Part shown: piece by piece, positions 10,599-18,696 of the stretch
How positions within the stretch are numbered: position 1 is the stretch's first letter
Layout of the letters: every line of letters begins with the position of its first letter
NCBI RefSeq assembly: GCF_021631985.1
Contig: NZ_CP070225.1
Span: 2,356,001 to 2,420,000 of the forward strand
DNA from: Sandaracinus amylolyticus
Lineage (GTDB): Bacteria > Myxococcota_A > Polyangia > Polyangiales > Sandaracinaceae
DNA: 64,000 nucleotides
Reading direction: 5' to 3'
Translations under genes and position numbers: made by a program
Notes under the pieces: generated by a model
The model's database searches: none
What the model was told of the DNA's origin: nothing
What the model saw: the letters and a program-made list of their open reading frames with translations, nothing else

Positions 10599-11444
10599 GT
10601 GAACGTCATCGCCACCACGCTCACCACGCTGCCCTTCGCGCAGTTCAAGCGCTCCCCGAACTTCTACTTCGTCTACGACGCCGTCTACCTCGTGTGCGCG
10701 CTCGCCTTCGTCGCGACGCTGCACGCCAGCGGCTGGCGCTCGCCGGTGCAGGACTTCGCGTGGTGGCTCCCGCTGATGCTCCCGGTCGCGACCTACGTCG
10801 TGATCATGGCGCACGTGTTCATCCACAACGCGTCGCACGGGAACTTCCCGAAGTCGATCAACCGCATCGTCGGCGAGATCTGCGGCGTGATCGTGCTGAC
10901 GAAGTTCGCGTCGTGGGAGATCGTCCACCGCCGGCACCACCGCTACTCCGACGACCCCGAGCGTGATCCGCATCCCGCCGAGCGCCACTACTGGCGCTAC
11001 GCGTGGAACACGCTCATCAACGTCGAGAAGCAGCTCCAGCAGCAGTACTTCGATCTCTACGGCGAGACCCCGGAGACCCGCCGCCACGAGAAGATCCGCT
11101 CGGCGCTCTCGTTCGTCAGCGGCGTCGCGCTGCTCTTCGGCTGGCTCACGCTGCTCGGCGCGCCGATGTTCTTCGTGCTGTACCTGCCCGCGTTCTTCCT
11201 CGCGGCGCTCTTCGTGATCTTCTTCAACTGGGCCGGGCACAACGCGCACAAGGCGGACGGCCCGATCGAGCCCGCGAACCTCGATCACGGGATCTTCTGG
11301 ATCCTCAATCGAATGTTCTTCGGCATCTTCTATCACGGCAATCACCACAAGATGGCGATGCTGTTCAACCCGATGCGCATGCCCGTCCGCGAGCGCAGCG
11401 AGCCCACCGCGCAGGGCGAGCGCGACGAGGCGGAAGCCGCCTGA
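10599..11444 (+). CDS. Membrane fatty-acid desaturase / hydroxylase family protein (first of two)
   Basis: The protein is about 281 residues with four to six hydrophobic segments. It carries the three histidine clusters that bind the di-iron centre: HNASH (HxxxH), HRRHH and HGNHH, each HxxHH-like. It uses O2 and a reductant to desaturate or hydroxylate an acyl chain or another lipid at the membrane. GTG 10599 was chosen because GGAGGGGGAG (10580-10589) is a strong ribosome binding site nine bases before it; an ATG at 10545 is the alternative. A second, unlike desaturase follows 19 bases downstream, and the pair probably acts on the same lipid pathway. Confidence 0.85.
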   Translation: MNVIATTLTTLPFAQFKRSPNFYFVYDAVYLVCALAFVATLHASGWRSPVQDFAWWLPLMLPVATYVVIMAHVFIHNASHGNFPKSINRIVGEICGVIVLTKFASWEIVHRRHHRYSDDPERDPHPAERHYWRYAWNTLINVEKQLQQQYFDLYGETPETRRHEKIRSALSFVSGVALLFGWLTLLGAPMFFVLYLPAFFLAALFVIFFNWAGHNAHKADGPIEPANLDHGIFWILNRMFFGIFYHGNHHKMAMLFNPMRMPVRERSEPTAQGERDEAEAA

Positions 11445-11463
11445 GGCGCACGGGGAGCGAGCG

Positions 11464-12432
11464 ATGTCGGCGCGCCGTTCGGAAGAGACCTGGCTCCTGC
11501 ACCATCGCGCGGATCGACGGCAGATCGGGATCGTCGTCGTCTACTGGGCGCTGCTCTTCTCGATGTGGCTCGTGCCCGCGTGCCGCAACCTCGTGTTCCT
11601 CGCGCTCGCTTGCTACTTCTCGTTCCTCAACGCGGTGGTGATCCACAACCACCTGCACAAGGGCATCTTCAAGTCGAAGGCGCTCAACCGCGCGTTCCGC
11701 TGCGTGCTGAGCTTCGGCAGCCTGTACCCGGCGAGCGCGAACATCGCGTCGCACAACCTCGTCCACCATCACTTCGACGACGACGGACAGCCGGACTGGG
11801 CCGATCCCTACGAGTACTACCAGCGCACCGCGCGCTTCTCGTGGCCGCTGCTGAACCTGATCCACTTCCCGAACGTCGTCGGGCCCAACACGTTCAACGG
11901 CGTCTCGCGCTGGGCCACGACCACGCGCCAGAAGGACTTCCGCCGTCAGTACCTGATCGAGCAGGTGTTCGCGTTCGGGCTCACCGGCGTGCTCTTCGCG
12001 CTCGACTTCTGGACGACGCTGTTCTTCATCCTGATCCCGCAGCTCTGGGGCGCGCGCGGGATCCTGCGCATCAACCTGATCCAGCACGACGGCTGCGACA
12101 CGAAGAGCGAGTGGAACCACTCGCGCAACTTCGTCGGTCGCTTCTTCAACTGGATCATGTGCAACAACGGCTACCACACGATCCATCACAACCGCGCGGG
12201 GCTGCACTGGTCGGTGCTGCACGAGGTGCATCGCAAGGAGTGCGCGGGACGTGTGGATCCCGCGCTCGACGAGCCGAGCATGACTTGGTACCTCGTGCGC
12301 GCGTTCGTGCTCGGCATCCCGCGCTCGATCGATCGCGACGCCGCGAAGGAGCGCGAGGCGGAGATCGCGTCGGTGCTCGCGCCGCGCGCGGAGCGTCTCG
12401 CCGAGGCCGAGGCCGCGAGCCTCGCGGAGTGA
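11464..12432 (+). CDS. Membrane fatty-acid desaturase family protein (second of two)
   Basis: The 322-residue protein has hydrophobic segments near residues 22-60 and 170-200. Its histidine clusters are HNHLH, HNLVHHH and HTIHHN, the pattern of di-iron desaturases/hydroxylases. It is only distantly similar to its upstream neighbour, so the two are not a simple duplication. After the last cluster the protein ends in a charged, alanine-rich helix. GGGGAGCGAGCG before the ATG supplies a ribosome binding site. Carotenoid ketolase or hydroxylase-like chemistry cannot be excluded. The gene sits between a desaturase and a membrane protein in one operon. Confidence 0.82.
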   Translation: MSARRSEETWLLHHRADRRQIGIVVVYWALLFSMWLVPACRNLVFLALACYFSFLNAVVIHNHLHKGIFKSKALNRAFRCVLSFGSLYPASANIASHNLVHHHFDDDGQPDWADPYEYYQRTARFSWPLLNLIHFPNVVGPNTFNGVSRWATTTRQKDFRRQYLIEQVFAFGLTGVLFALDFWTTLFFILIPQLWGARGILRINLIQHDGCDTKSEWNHSRNFVGRFFNWIMCNNGYHTIHHNRAGLHWSVLHEVHRKECAGRVDPALDEPSMTWYLVRAFVLGIPRSIDRDAAKEREAEIASVLAPRAERLAEAEAASLAE

Positions 12433-12436
12433 TCGC

Positions 12437-13231
12437 GTGAGCCCGCTCGACGCAGTGCCCTACGAGTGGCTCGGCGTGCTCGCGCTCGGGATCCTCTGGG
12501 TCAACACGTTGCTGATCGCCGCCGCGGCGTGGCAGCAGCGGAGCGCGCTCGGGGCGCTGCGCGCGACGATGATCGCGGGGCGTCGTGACGGGACGCTGGC
12601 GAGCGGCGTGGTCGCGGAAGGTCGTGGCCCCGACGGCGCGATCGCGGTGCGTCACGTCGAGCAGATGGGGCGCGCGCTCACGATCTCGGGGCCCGATCGG
12701 ATCCTCTTCACCGAGCGCGGTGTCGACGAGGAGATCTTCGGCGGGGTGGTGCGCACCGACGCGGGCGAGATGCTCGACGTGGCGCCGGCGCGCGGCGAGT
12801 CGGTCGAGATCTGGCTGCGCGCCGATGCGCCCGCGGCGCGCAACGAGAGCGACTTCGAGCGCGCGTGGTCCTGCGCGTCGACGAACAAGGGCTGTGTGTC
12901 GACGCTCGAGCAGCGCGTCGAGCACGGCGCGCGCGTCTGGGTGCATCGCGGTGCGGACGGTGTGATGCGGCTCGCGACGCTCGATCCGGTCGCGGAGTGC
13001 ACCCGCAAGCGGGCGCTGCTCGCGGGCTTCGCGGTGCTCACCGTGCTCTCGTGCGCCGTGGTGAGCCTGATCGCGTGTTGGCCGCCGGTGCTCGGCACGA
13101 TCAGCACCCTCGGCGGCGTGCTCGGAGTCGCGTATTTCCTCGCGATCCAGCCGATCGGCACCGCGGTGCGCGACGCGGCGCGCATCCCGCCGGAGCGCCT
13201 CGTGACCGGCGTCTGGCAGCGCCCGGTCTGA
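12437..13231 (+). CDS. Unknown membrane protein of the desaturase operon
   Basis: The 264-residue protein starts at a GTG four bases after the desaturase stop. It has one N-terminal membrane helix (about residues 10-31), a soluble middle part of about 160 residues rich in short beta strands, and two C-terminal membrane helices (about 195-217 and 221-240). The layout is one helix, a beta-rich domain, then a helical pair near the end. It loosely recalls bacterial GIDE-like membrane proteins, but I cannot assign it. Two cysteines in WSCASTNKGC stand out in the soluble part. Its position suggests a role tied to lipid modification. Confidence 0.5.
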   Translation: MSPLDAVPYEWLGVLALGILWVNTLLIAAAAWQQRSALGALRATMIAGRRDGTLASGVVAEGRGPDGAIAVRHVEQMGRALTISGPDRILFTERGVDEEIFGGVVRTDAGEMLDVAPARGESVEIWLRADAPAARNESDFERAWSCASTNKGCVSTLEQRVEHGARVWVHRGADGVMRLATLDPVAECTRKRALLAGFAVLTVLSCAVVSLIACWPPVLGTISTLGGVLGVAYFLAIQPIGTAVRDAARIPPERLVTGVWQRPV

Positions 13232-13248
13232 GCCGCGATCCGCTTTTC

Positions 13249-13278
13249 TTGATCCGCGTCGCCGCGGCTTTCTACGAT
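13249..13278 (+). promoter_or_regulatory. Promoter of the ybgF-like gene, leaderless
   Basis: TTGATC (13249-13254), an 18-base spacer and TACGAT (13273-13278) form a good housekeeping promoter. The -10 ends seven bases before the ATG at 13286, which places the predicted transcript start on the start codon. Confidence 0.55.
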
Positions 13279-13285
13279 CGCGCCG

Positions 13286-14176
13286 ATGCGCCATCGCCGT
13301 CTGCTCGCCGTCGCCGCGCTCCTCGTGGGGTGCGGAGGCGCGCCTGCCGCTGCATCGTCGTCGACGACGGCGGTCGCGCGCGCGGACGAGGAGCGCATCC
13401 GTGCGCTCGAGGCGGATCTCGCGTCGCAGCGCGCCGAGGTCCGCGTGCTGCGCACCGAGCTCGAGGCCACGCGCACGATCCCGCGCGACACGGTGACGAT
13501 CGGAGGCGACCGCACGCGCCTCGACACCGCGGCGATCTCTCCCGAGATCCACGTCGAGATCGAGCCCGGCGAAGACGGCGAGCGTGCGCCGGAGAGCGCG
13601 CCGATCGCCGGTGGGTCGCGCCCGGTGCTGCGTCTCTACGGTCCTCCGCGCGCCGCGATCCCCGGGCCCGCCGCGCCGCCGATCGTGCCGGCTCCGCCCG
13701 AGGTCGCCGCGCTCGGGCGCCTTCCGGTGATGACCACGCCCGAGGTGCCCGCGATCCCCGATCAGCCGGTGATCGTCGCGCCGCGCGTCGACCCACAGCC
13801 GCGCGAGGACGATCCGATCGTGCGCGCGTATCGGGCCGCGCTCGCGCTCGTCGAGGCGCGCCGCTGGGACGATGCGCTCGCGAGCCTGCGCGCGTTCGCC
13901 GACGCGCATCCCTCGCATCCCTACGCGGACAACGCGCTCTTCTGGCAAGGCGAGATCGCGTTCGCGCGCCGCGAGTACCGCCGCGCGATCGAGCTCTGGA
14001 GCGCGCTCCTCGTGCGCTACCCCGACGGCAACAAGGTGCCCGACGCGCTGCTGCGCATCGGCGTCTCCTACGAGCGCCTCGGTGATCTCGAGCGTGCGCG
14101 CGAGCACTTCCGCCGCGTGCGCGAGCAATACCCCGACAGTGTCGCGGCGCGCTTGGCGTCGCGGGAGGAAACGTGA
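13286..14176 (+). CDS. ybgF: YbgF/CpoB-like cell-division coordinator (TPR lipoprotein)
   Basis: The 296-residue protein has a lipobox (LLVGCGG), a coiled coil at about residues 33-60 (EERIRALEADLASQRAEVRVLRTE), a proline-rich linker and C-terminal tetratricopeptide repeats from about residue 180 (DDALASLRAFADAHPSHPYADNALFWQGE and following). The order of coiled coil, linker and TPR is that of YbgF/CpoB, which coordinates outer-membrane constriction with septal peptidoglycan synthesis in the Tol-Pal context. No tol or pal genes are visible nearby. It differs from the Escherichia coli form in being a predicted lipoprotein. Its stop overlaps the LysM gene (GTGA). The predicted promoter makes its mRNA leaderless. 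Confidence 0.75.
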   Translation: MRHRRLLAVAALLVGCGGAPAAASSSTTAVARADEERIRALEADLASQRAEVRVLRTELEATRTIPRDTVTIGGDRTRLDTAAISPEIHVEIEPGEDGERAPESAPIAGGSRPVLRLYGPPRAAIPGPAAPPIVPAPPEVAALGRLPVMTTPEVPAIPDQPVIVAPRVDPQPREDDPIVRAYRAALALVEARRWDDALASLRAFADAHPSHPYADNALFWQGEIAFARREYRRAIELWSALLVRYPDGNKVPDALLRIGVSYERLGDLERAREHFRRVREQYPDSVAARLASREET

Positions 14177-15351
14177 TCATGCGCCGCAGGATCGAGCGCG
14201 TTCTGCTGCTCGGCGCGCTCTCCGGCGCGACGTTCGTCGCCTCGCCCGAGCGCGTCCGCGCGCAGGACGACGACTACTGGGTCGACGTCGGCGACGACTC
14301 GAGCTCGTCGCGCGCGCCGAGCCGCGGCGGTCCGAGCTCGCTCGACGAGGCGACGCGCAGCGGCCAGGGCATGCGGCTCGGGCAGATCGCCCCGCGCGAG
14401 ATCCCGCCGAGCTACGCGGTCCGTCGCGGCGACACGCTCTGGGACATCACCGGGCACTTCTACGGCAACCCGTACGAGTGGCCGCGCGTGTGGTCGTACA
14501 ACCCGGAGATCACGAACCCGCATTGGATCTATCCCGATCAGTCGGTGCGCCTGCTCCCCGAGGGCACGCCCACGACGATCGCGGCGCCGACGCGCGGCTC
14601 GCGCGTGGTGGTGCGGCGAGGCGTCGAGACGGGCACCGTGTTCCTGCGCGAGCAGGGCTGGCTCGACGAGGACGCGCTCGAGACCGCGGGCGAGATCGTC
14701 GGATCGCCCGACGATCACATGATGCTCTCGCCGTTCGATCAGGCGTACGTGCGCTTCGATCGACTGCCCGAGGGGCAGACCGCGCCGCAGGGCGAGTACA
14801 CGATCTTCCGCGCGATCGAGGCGGGACAGCGCACGCCCGGCGAAGAGGGCACGCTGGTGCGCATCCTCGGCGCGGTCCGCATCGACTCGTGGGATCCCGA
14901 TCGACGCACCGCGCGCGCGACGATCATCGAAGCGCTCGATCCGATCGAGCGCGGCTACCAGGTCGCTGCGCTCCCGCGTCGCTTCGAGGTCGTGCCGCCC
15001 GCGCGATCGGAGATCGATCTCGACACCGAGATCGTCGCAGCGCTCAACCCGACCGAGCTGGTCGGCGATCAGCAGATCGTGTTCGTGCCGGTCGGCGAAG
15101 AAGCGGGCGTGCGCATCGGGCATCGCTTCTTCCTCGTGCGTGCGGGCGATCAGTGGCGCGAGGAGCTCGCCGAGGCGCAGCGCCAGGCCGCCACGGTGGA
15201 TCCGCCGTCGGAGCCCGAGGAGTACCCCGACGAGGTGATCGCCGAGGCGCGCGTCGTCTCGCTGCGCCCGCACAGCGCGGGGCTCCTCGTCACGCGCGCG
15301 ACGGTGCCGATCGCGATCGGCGATCGCGCGCAGCTCCGTCGCGGATACTGA
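14173..15351 (+). CDS. Exported LysM-domain protein
   Basis: The protein has about 392 residues and a signal peptide (basic start, hydrophobic run, likely cut after VRA before QDDD). A LysM domain lies at about residues 80-128 (SYAVRRGDTLWDITGHFYGNPYEWPRVW...IYPDQSVRLLP). LysM binds N-acetylglucosamine chains of peptidoglycan. The rest, about 260 residues, has no motif I recognise. Start: GTG 14173 overlaps the upstream stop, and ATG 14179 is equally possible; GGAGG at 14164-14168 is four and ten bases away respectively. With the YbgF-like gene it forms a two-gene envelope operon. Proteins of this size with a single LysM are common near tol/pal-type genes of delta-like bacteria. Confidence 0.8.
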   Translation: MIMRRRIERVLLLGALSGATFVASPERVRAQDDDYWVDVGDDSSSSRAPSRGGPSSLDEATRSGQGMRLGQIAPREIPPSYAVRRGDTLWDITGHFYGNPYEWPRVWSYNPEITNPHWIYPDQSVRLLPEGTPTTIAAPTRGSRVVVRRGVETGTVFLREQGWLDEDALETAGEIVGSPDDHMMLSPFDQAYVRFDRLPEGQTAPQGEYTIFRAIEAGQRTPGEEGTLVRILGAVRIDSWDPDRRTARATIIEALDPIERGYQVAALPRRFEVVPPARSEIDLDTEIVAALNPTELVGDQQIVFVPVGEEAGVRIGHRFFLVRAGDQWREELAEAQRQAATVDPPSEPEEYPDEVIAEARVVSLRPHSAGLLVTRATVPIAIGDRAQLRRGY

Positions 15352-15380
15352 GCTTCAATCGCGCGCGCACGGTGGCGTGC

Positions 15381-15452
15381 ACGCGCGTGCTCCGGTCCAT
15401 GCTCGACTGCGCTTGCGCACGCTCGTTGGCACCCGCGTGCGAGCACGCGCGT
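15381..15452 (+). repeat. 12-base inverted repeat between the LysM gene and the GAF kinase gene
   Basis: ACGCGCGTGCTC (15381-15392) is the reverse complement of 15441-15452, with a 48-base spacer. In such CG-rich DNA this could be chance. It lies where a transcription terminator would be expected. Confidence 0.3.
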
Positions 15453-15492
15453 CCGTTGAAACTCGTGCCTCATCCGTGGGAGGCTGTCGCGG

Positions 15493-17388
15493 ATGCGCGA
15501 CGAGAACGGCCGAAGGCGCCCTCTCGCGACCCCGTCCGAAGAGATCGCGGGTCTGCGGGAGGCGCTCGCCGTGGAGCACGCGCGCCTGCGAGCGTTCCAG
15601 GACATCGGCGCTGCTGCGGGCGCGATGTTGAGCCTCGACGAGATCCTCGAGCTCGTCGTCGATCGCATGACCCAGGTGCTCGAGGCCGATCGCTCGACGA
15701 TCTACCTGCTCGAGGACGACGGACAGCAGCTCGTCTCGCGCGTCGCGCAGAGCTTCGGCGGGAGCGGGCCGCGTGATCCGCTCGCGAGCGACGATCGACA
15801 CGAGATCCGGCTCGCGGTGGGCGAGGGCATCGCGGGCTGGGTCGCGCGCAGCGGCCATCCGCTGAACATCGCGGACGCGTACTCGGACAAGCGCTTCGAT
15901 CCGACGTGGGATCGCATCACCGGCTACCGCACGCGCAACGTGCTCTGCGTGCCGATGAAGAACCGGCTCGGGCGTCCGCTCGGCGTCGTGCAGGTGCTGA
16001 ACAAGCGCTACGGCGCGTTCGACGGCGACGACGAGGCGATGGCGAGCGCGCTCGCCGCGCAGGCCGCGGTCACGATCGAGAACAACAAGTTCTTCGTCTC
16101 GACGATCCAGAAGAACATGGAGCTGCTCGAGACGAAGCAGCAGCTCGAGCGAAAGGTCCGCGAGCTCGAGGCGCTGATGGAGATCTCGATGGCGTCCGCC
16201 GGTGCGACGCGCCTCGACGATCTCCTGCGCACCGTGCTCGAGCGCGCGGTGCGCGCGGTCGACGCCGAGGCGGGCTCGGTCCTGATCGCGAACGAGACGA
16301 GCGGCGATCTCGAGTTCCGCTGCGCGGTGGGCGGCGCGCCCGACAAGGTCACGCGCATGCGCATCCCGCGCGGCACCGGCATCTGCGGCTGGGTCGTCGA
16401 GCACAAGCAGCCGCGCGTGGTGAACGACGTCGATCGTCACTCGTCGCCCGACGGAGTGCGGCACTACCGCGACGTGTCGGATCGCGTCGGCTACCACCCG
16501 CGCTCGGTGCTCGCGGTGCCGCTCGTCTGGGAGGACGGCGAGGGCGCGCTCGAGCTGCTCAACAAGAACGCGGGGCGCGACTCGTTCACCGAGGACGACG
16601 TGCGCCTCGCCACGGTCATCGCGAGCCACGTCTCGACCGCGATCCAGCTCGCGAACGCGCGCGAGCGTCGCGACAAGCAGGAGCGCCTGTCGACGATCGG
16701 CCAGCTGCTCTCGGGCGTGCTGCACGACCTCAAGGCGCCGCTCACGGTGATCGCGGGGTACGTGCGCGAGCTGGTCGCCGAGGACGATCGCGCGATGCGC
16801 GAGCGCTTCGCGCAGTCGGTGCTCAAGCAGATCGAGCTGATGAACGCGATGACGCGCGAGACGCTCGCGTTCGCGCGCGGCGATCGCTCGCTCTGGGTGC
16901 GGAAGGTCTACCTCAAGAGCTTCTTCGAGGAGCTGCGCGATCAGGTCGCGCGCGAGCTCGAGGGGCGCGGCATCCGCATCGAGCTCGAGCTGCTCGATCG
17001 CGGCGTCGCGAGGTTCGACCAGCACAAGATCCAGCGCGCGGTGCACAACCTCGCGCGCAACGCCGCGGAGGCGATCGGCGCGCCCAACGCGCGGCGACGC
17101 GGCGGGACGTTCACGATCCGCGTCGAGCGTCGGACCGAGGACGACGCGCTGCTGATCTCCTGCCGCGACGACGGCCCGGGCATTCCCGAAGAGATCCGCG
17201 AGCGCTTGTTCGAGAGCTTCACGACGCACGGCAAGGAAGGCGGCACCGGCCTCGGCCTCGCGATCGTGCGCAAGGTGGTCGACGACCACGGCGGCACGAT
17301 CGAGGTCGAGAGCGAGCCCGGCCGCACCGTGTTCCGCATGACGCTCCCCCAGCACGAAGACGCCGCCCGCGAAGACGCTGCTGCTTGA
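15493..17388 (+). CDS. Soluble sensor histidine kinase with two GAF domains
   Basis: The 631-residue protein has no membrane segment. A first GAF domain spans about 35-205 (LDEILELVVDRMTQVLEADRSTIYLLEDD ... VLCVPMKN), joined by a coiled coil (215-235) to a second GAF at about 240-400 (LLRTVLERAVRAVDAEAGSVLI ... SVLAVPLVW). The HisKA helix has its histidine in SGVLHDLKAPLTVIAGY, and the ATPase domain has N box NLARNAAEAI and G boxes RDDGPGIP and GGTGLGLAIV. The H-D-L-K variant of the H box is typical of the HisKA subfamily in which the response regulator is separate. No regulator is adjacent. A GGGAGG ribosome binding site lies nine bases before the ATG. The ligand of the GAF domains is unknown. 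Confidence 0.9.
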   Translation: MRDENGRRRPLATPSEEIAGLREALAVEHARLRAFQDIGAAAGAMLSLDEILELVVDRMTQVLEADRSTIYLLEDDGQQLVSRVAQSFGGSGPRDPLASDDRHEIRLAVGEGIAGWVARSGHPLNIADAYSDKRFDPTWDRITGYRTRNVLCVPMKNRLGRPLGVVQVLNKRYGAFDGDDEAMASALAAQAAVTIENNKFFVSTIQKNMELLETKQQLERKVRELEALMEISMASAGATRLDDLLRTVLERAVRAVDAEAGSVLIANETSGDLEFRCAVGGAPDKVTRMRIPRGTGICGWVVEHKQPRVVNDVDRHSSPDGVRHYRDVSDRVGYHPRSVLAVPLVWEDGEGALELLNKNAGRDSFTEDDVRLATVIASHVSTAIQLANARERRDKQERLSTIGQLLSGVLHDLKAPLTVIAGYVRELVAEDDRAMRERFAQSVLKQIELMNAMTRETLAFARGDRSLWVRKVYLKSFFEELRDQVARELEGRGIRIELELLDRGVARFDQHKIQRAVHNLARNAAEAIGAPNARRRGGTFTIRVERRTEDDALLISCRDDGPGIPEEIRERLFESFTTHGKEGGTGLGLAIVRKVVDDHGGTIEVESEPGRTVFRMTLPQHEDAAREDAAA

Positions 17389-17390
17389 CC

Positions 17391-17432
17391 GGGTCGGGGT
17401 CGGGGTCCGGGTCGCTTTCGGGACCCGGACCC
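17391..17432 (+). other. G-quadruplex motif and GC hairpin directly after the GAF kinase gene
   Basis: Starting two bases after the stop codon are four G-tracts (17391-17393, 17396-17399, 17402-17405, 17409-17411) separated by two or three bases, a canonical quadruplex motif on the coding strand. Overlapping it is an 11-bp perfect stem, 17403-17413 with 17422-17432, around an eight-base loop. The two structures exclude each other because they share G-tracts. It may act in termination or 3'-end stability. No T-run follows. Confidence 0.5.
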
Positions 17433-17729
17433 GGTCGGGGCCGGAGTCGAGCTCGGTGACCGCATGGCTGCGGGGGACGACCGCTCCGCCGCACGCGAGC
17501 GCTGCGCAAATCGATCCGCCGTCCGGCCGACATCCTCCCGCCCGGCCTCTCCGCTTCGCGGAGCGTCCGCGCGAGACGATGCGGCACCGATTCACTCCGC
17601 CCCGATCGGCTCCAGTCGCGCGGCATCGCCGCGCGCTGCTACCCGCGAGCGTCCGAGCCGCGCGAACAGCGCGGATCGGTCGCGAGCCTCCTCAGCCTCA
17701 CCCAGCAAGGCGGCAGAACCGCGGTACCG

Positions 17730-17916
17730 GGCGCGTGGTGGTGGGTCCGACGCGCTCGTGCGACGGGGGCTCGCAGAGGCCGACCACAGCGTGATCGCAG
17801 CATCGCGGCGAGCGGCGCGAAGCGCGCGCCGCGATGCGACCACCGCTCCCCGACGCTCGCGCCCTTCCGTGCAGCAGCCCGCGAGCACCCGCGCGGCGGA
17901 CCCACCACCACGCGCC
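17730..17916. repeat. 187-base quasi-palindrome with perfect 20-base arms in a gene-free stretch
   Basis: Bases 17730-17749 are the exact reverse complement of 17897-17916. Nearly concentric with them, GCATCGCGGCG (17800-17810) pairs with 17827-17837. An 11-base direct repeat, AGCCTCCTCAG, lies outside the arms at 17685-17695 and 17926-17936. The whole gene-free stretch is 17389-17936 (548 bases). The open frames in it lack coding character. The element could be a small non-autonomous mobile repeat or a structured RNA. No transposase is nearby. Confidence 0.6.
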
Positions 17917-17936
17917 TCTCGCCGAAGCCTCCTCAG

Positions 17937-18182
17937 TCACTCGTTGGTCAAGACGCCGCGCACCCCAGCCATCACGTGGCGGAACGCGTCCTTGACGTCT
18001 TCACCGCCGTCGATGCGCTCTCGGATCCGCTGCGCGAGCAGCACGTGCGTGAGCTTCTCGCCGTGATCGTCGCCCTCGACGCGGAACGGTGGATCCAGCT
18101 CCTCCGCGAGCGCCTCCGCCGCGTGCCCGAGGTCCACGATCGTGTGCTCGACCGCGAGCCTGCGCGCCTCCGCGGGCTTCAT
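17937..18182 (-). CDS. Small protein coupled to thioredoxin, function unknown
   Basis: The 81-residue acidic-basic helical protein (MKPAEARRLAVEHTIVDLGH...) ends in RIDGGEDVKDAFRHVMAGVRGVL. The ATG overlaps the thioredoxin stop (ATGA), so both are made together. The spacing of its last helices recalls the small DUF6952-type proteins that accompany thioredoxin in Bacteroidetes, but this is a weak, by-eye resemblance. It has no cysteine and no signal peptide. It could be a thioredoxin partner or client. Confidence 0.6.
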   Translation of the reverse strand: MKPAEARRLAVEHTIVDLGHAAEALAEELDPPFRVEGDDHGEKLTHVLLAQRIRERIDGGEDVKDAFRHVMAGVRGVLTNE

Positions 18183-18520
18183 TCGACGCCGCCGCCCTCG
18201 GGGCCCTTGCCGAAGTGCTGCTCGAGGCGCTCGCGGAAGCCCGCTTCCTTCGCGGTCGTGAAGCCGTCGACCAGCTTCCCGTTCTTGTAGAGCCCGAAGA
18301 ACGGAAGCCCGGGGATCTCGACCGTCTTGCGCGACTCCGGCGCTCGCTCGCCATCGCACACGAAGAACTTCACGTGCGGGTACTCGTCGCTCAGCCGCGC
18401 GAACTTCGGCTTGAACAACATACAGGGCCCACACCAGCCCGCGTAGAAGTCCACCACCGCCATGTCGGCGTCCGCCAGCATCTGCGCGAACGTCGTGTCG
18501 TCCAGGTCTTCGACCGCCAT
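18179..18520 (-). CDS. Thioredoxin
   Basis: The 113-residue single-domain protein has the active site W29-C30-G-P-C33 (FYAGWCGPCMLFKP), the strand-3 motif VKFFVCDGE and a proline before strand 4 (IPGLPFFGLYKNGK). It reduces disulfides in the cytosol; there is no signal peptide. ATG 18520 gives MAVEDLDDTTF, the usual thioredoxin start; an upstream in-frame ATG at 18565 would add a non-conserved tail. On the minus strand TTGACG at 18556-18551 lies 30 bases before the ATG, and the -10 region would fall at 18533-18528, again leaving almost no leader. The next gene overlaps its stop. Confidence 0.9.
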   Translation of the reverse strand: MAVEDLDDTTFAQMLADADMAVVDFYAGWCGPCMLFKPKFARLSDEYPHVKFFVCDGERAPESRKTVEIPGLPFFGLYKNGKLVDGFTTAKEAGFRERLEQHFGKGPEGGGVE

Positions 18521-18696
18521 GGCCACGTTCCTGCACCCAGTGCGCAGCCACGTCAACGAGCGCACATCACGCGTGGTGATTCGCCACGTGGCGGCGGAGC
18601 ACTCTCTGCTCCCCGGAACATCGTGTGAGCCGTTCTCTCGACGTCGCGGTACGAACGATGACGAAACCCGGCCCGGAGAGCCGCTACCATGCCGCC

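Noticed and set aside
12155-14128. A 657-residue minus-strand open frame
   Set aside because: Antisense to the second desaturase, the membrane protein and the ybgF-like gene; no recognisable domain.
15355-17595. A 746-residue minus-strand open frame opposite the GAF kinase
   Set aside because: Antisense to a kinase with complete motifs; composition is that of a shadow frame.
17685-17936. Insertion sequence with target duplication
   Set aside because: The AGCCTCCTCAG direct repeats do not touch the inverted arms (34 and 9 bases away), and no transposase frame is present, so only a repeat is claimed.
17464-18066. Possible plus-strand gene of 200 residues in the gap after the GAF kinase
   Set aside because: Ser/Arg/Ala-rich sequence without motif, crossing the quasi-palindrome and the minus-strand gene at 17937; no ribosome binding site.
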